Below, one piece after another: positions 63,958 through 64,000 of a stretch of DNA of 64,000 nt (the first letter of the stretch is position 1; every line of letters starts with the position of its first letter). The DNA comes from Aeromonas enteropelogenes. GTDB taxonomy: Bacteria; Pseudomonadota; Gammaproteobacteria; Enterobacterales; Aeromonadaceae. Both the position numbers and the translations under genes were made by a program. The notes under the pieces are model-generated. The model worked only from the letters and a program-made list of their open reading frames with translations. It was not told the origin of the DNA and ran no database searches. The stretch covers positions 32,659-96,658 of the forward strand of contig NZ_CDCG01000043.1 in the NCBI RefSeq assembly GCF_000819845.1, written 5' to 3'.

Positions 63958-64000
63958 TCAGCGCTTGAGATAGCGGTAAGAGGCAAAGGCAAAGGCAAAG
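63958..64000 (-). CDS. Possible 3' end of a leftward gene (truncated by the window edge)
   Basis: The minus strand reads FAFAFASYRYLKR followed by a TGA at 63958-63960. The hexamer repeat GGCAAA makes the FA repeats. A convergent gene ending here fits the terminator just to its left, but thirteen codons are too few to identify it. Confidence 0.35.
   Translation of the reverse strand, partial: FAFAFASYRYLKR

Overview
The window is a chromosomal segment of a gammaproteobacterium, almost certainly Aeromonas. The strongest markers are a class IV adenylate cyclase (CyaB) that closely resembles the founding Aeromonas hydrophila enzyme, a 594-residue polyhydroxyalkanoate synthase in a phaP-phaC-phaJ operon laid out as in Aeromonas caviae, and an sdh-suc/gltA locus with the gammaproteobacterial gene order. 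Most of the DNA is GC-rich, so long antisense open frames are common and were discarded. Functions come from reading the translations and motifs; no database search was run.

Region 1 (1-4555) is the distal part of a nitrite-reductase (nrf) operon: the end of nrfD, then nrfE, a DsbE/CcmG-like thioredoxin and a fused NrfF-NrfG protein, which attach haem to cytochrome c nitrite reductase. Region 2 (4584-14593) is a 2-aminoethylphosphonate (AEP) catabolic island. phnW, pbfA and phnX run leftward; the GntR regulator phnR, an AEP ABC importer (phnS, phnT, one-chain permease) and a FAD-dependent aminophosphonate oxidoreductase run rightward. Four copies of a TGGTATATACCA palindrome sit before phnW, phnR, phnS and phnT and look like the PhnR operators.

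Region 3 (about 14600-21870) is an accessory, partly AT-rich stretch. It holds a small membrane protein with a methyltransferase, a secreted transglutaminase-like protein, a periplasmic asparaginase, an EamA exporter and a NYN-LOTUS protein set among palindromic repeats. Two promoters here share MerR-type architecture although no merR gene lies in the window.

Region 4 (21863-33204) is the TCA-cycle block: sdhCDAB-sucABCD leftward and gltA rightward. Region 5 (33246-43650) holds small metabolic and housekeeping genes: a DUF4377 lipoprotein, two GNATs, a DUF5718 protein, cyaB with a NUDIX gene, pdxY, a DUF429 protein, a repeat-rich outer-surface protein, phaPCJ, an S4 RNA-binding protein and a hotdog thioesterase. 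Region 6 (43666-57590) holds a LysR-controlled RND tripartite pump, the MdlAB ABC exporter, a large hybrid histidine kinase and trxC. Region 7 (57751-64000) holds a DASS anion symporter, a glycogen phosphorylase, a DUF4250 protein, an SOS-controlled sulA-like gene, a YcgN-family protein and the tail of one more gene.
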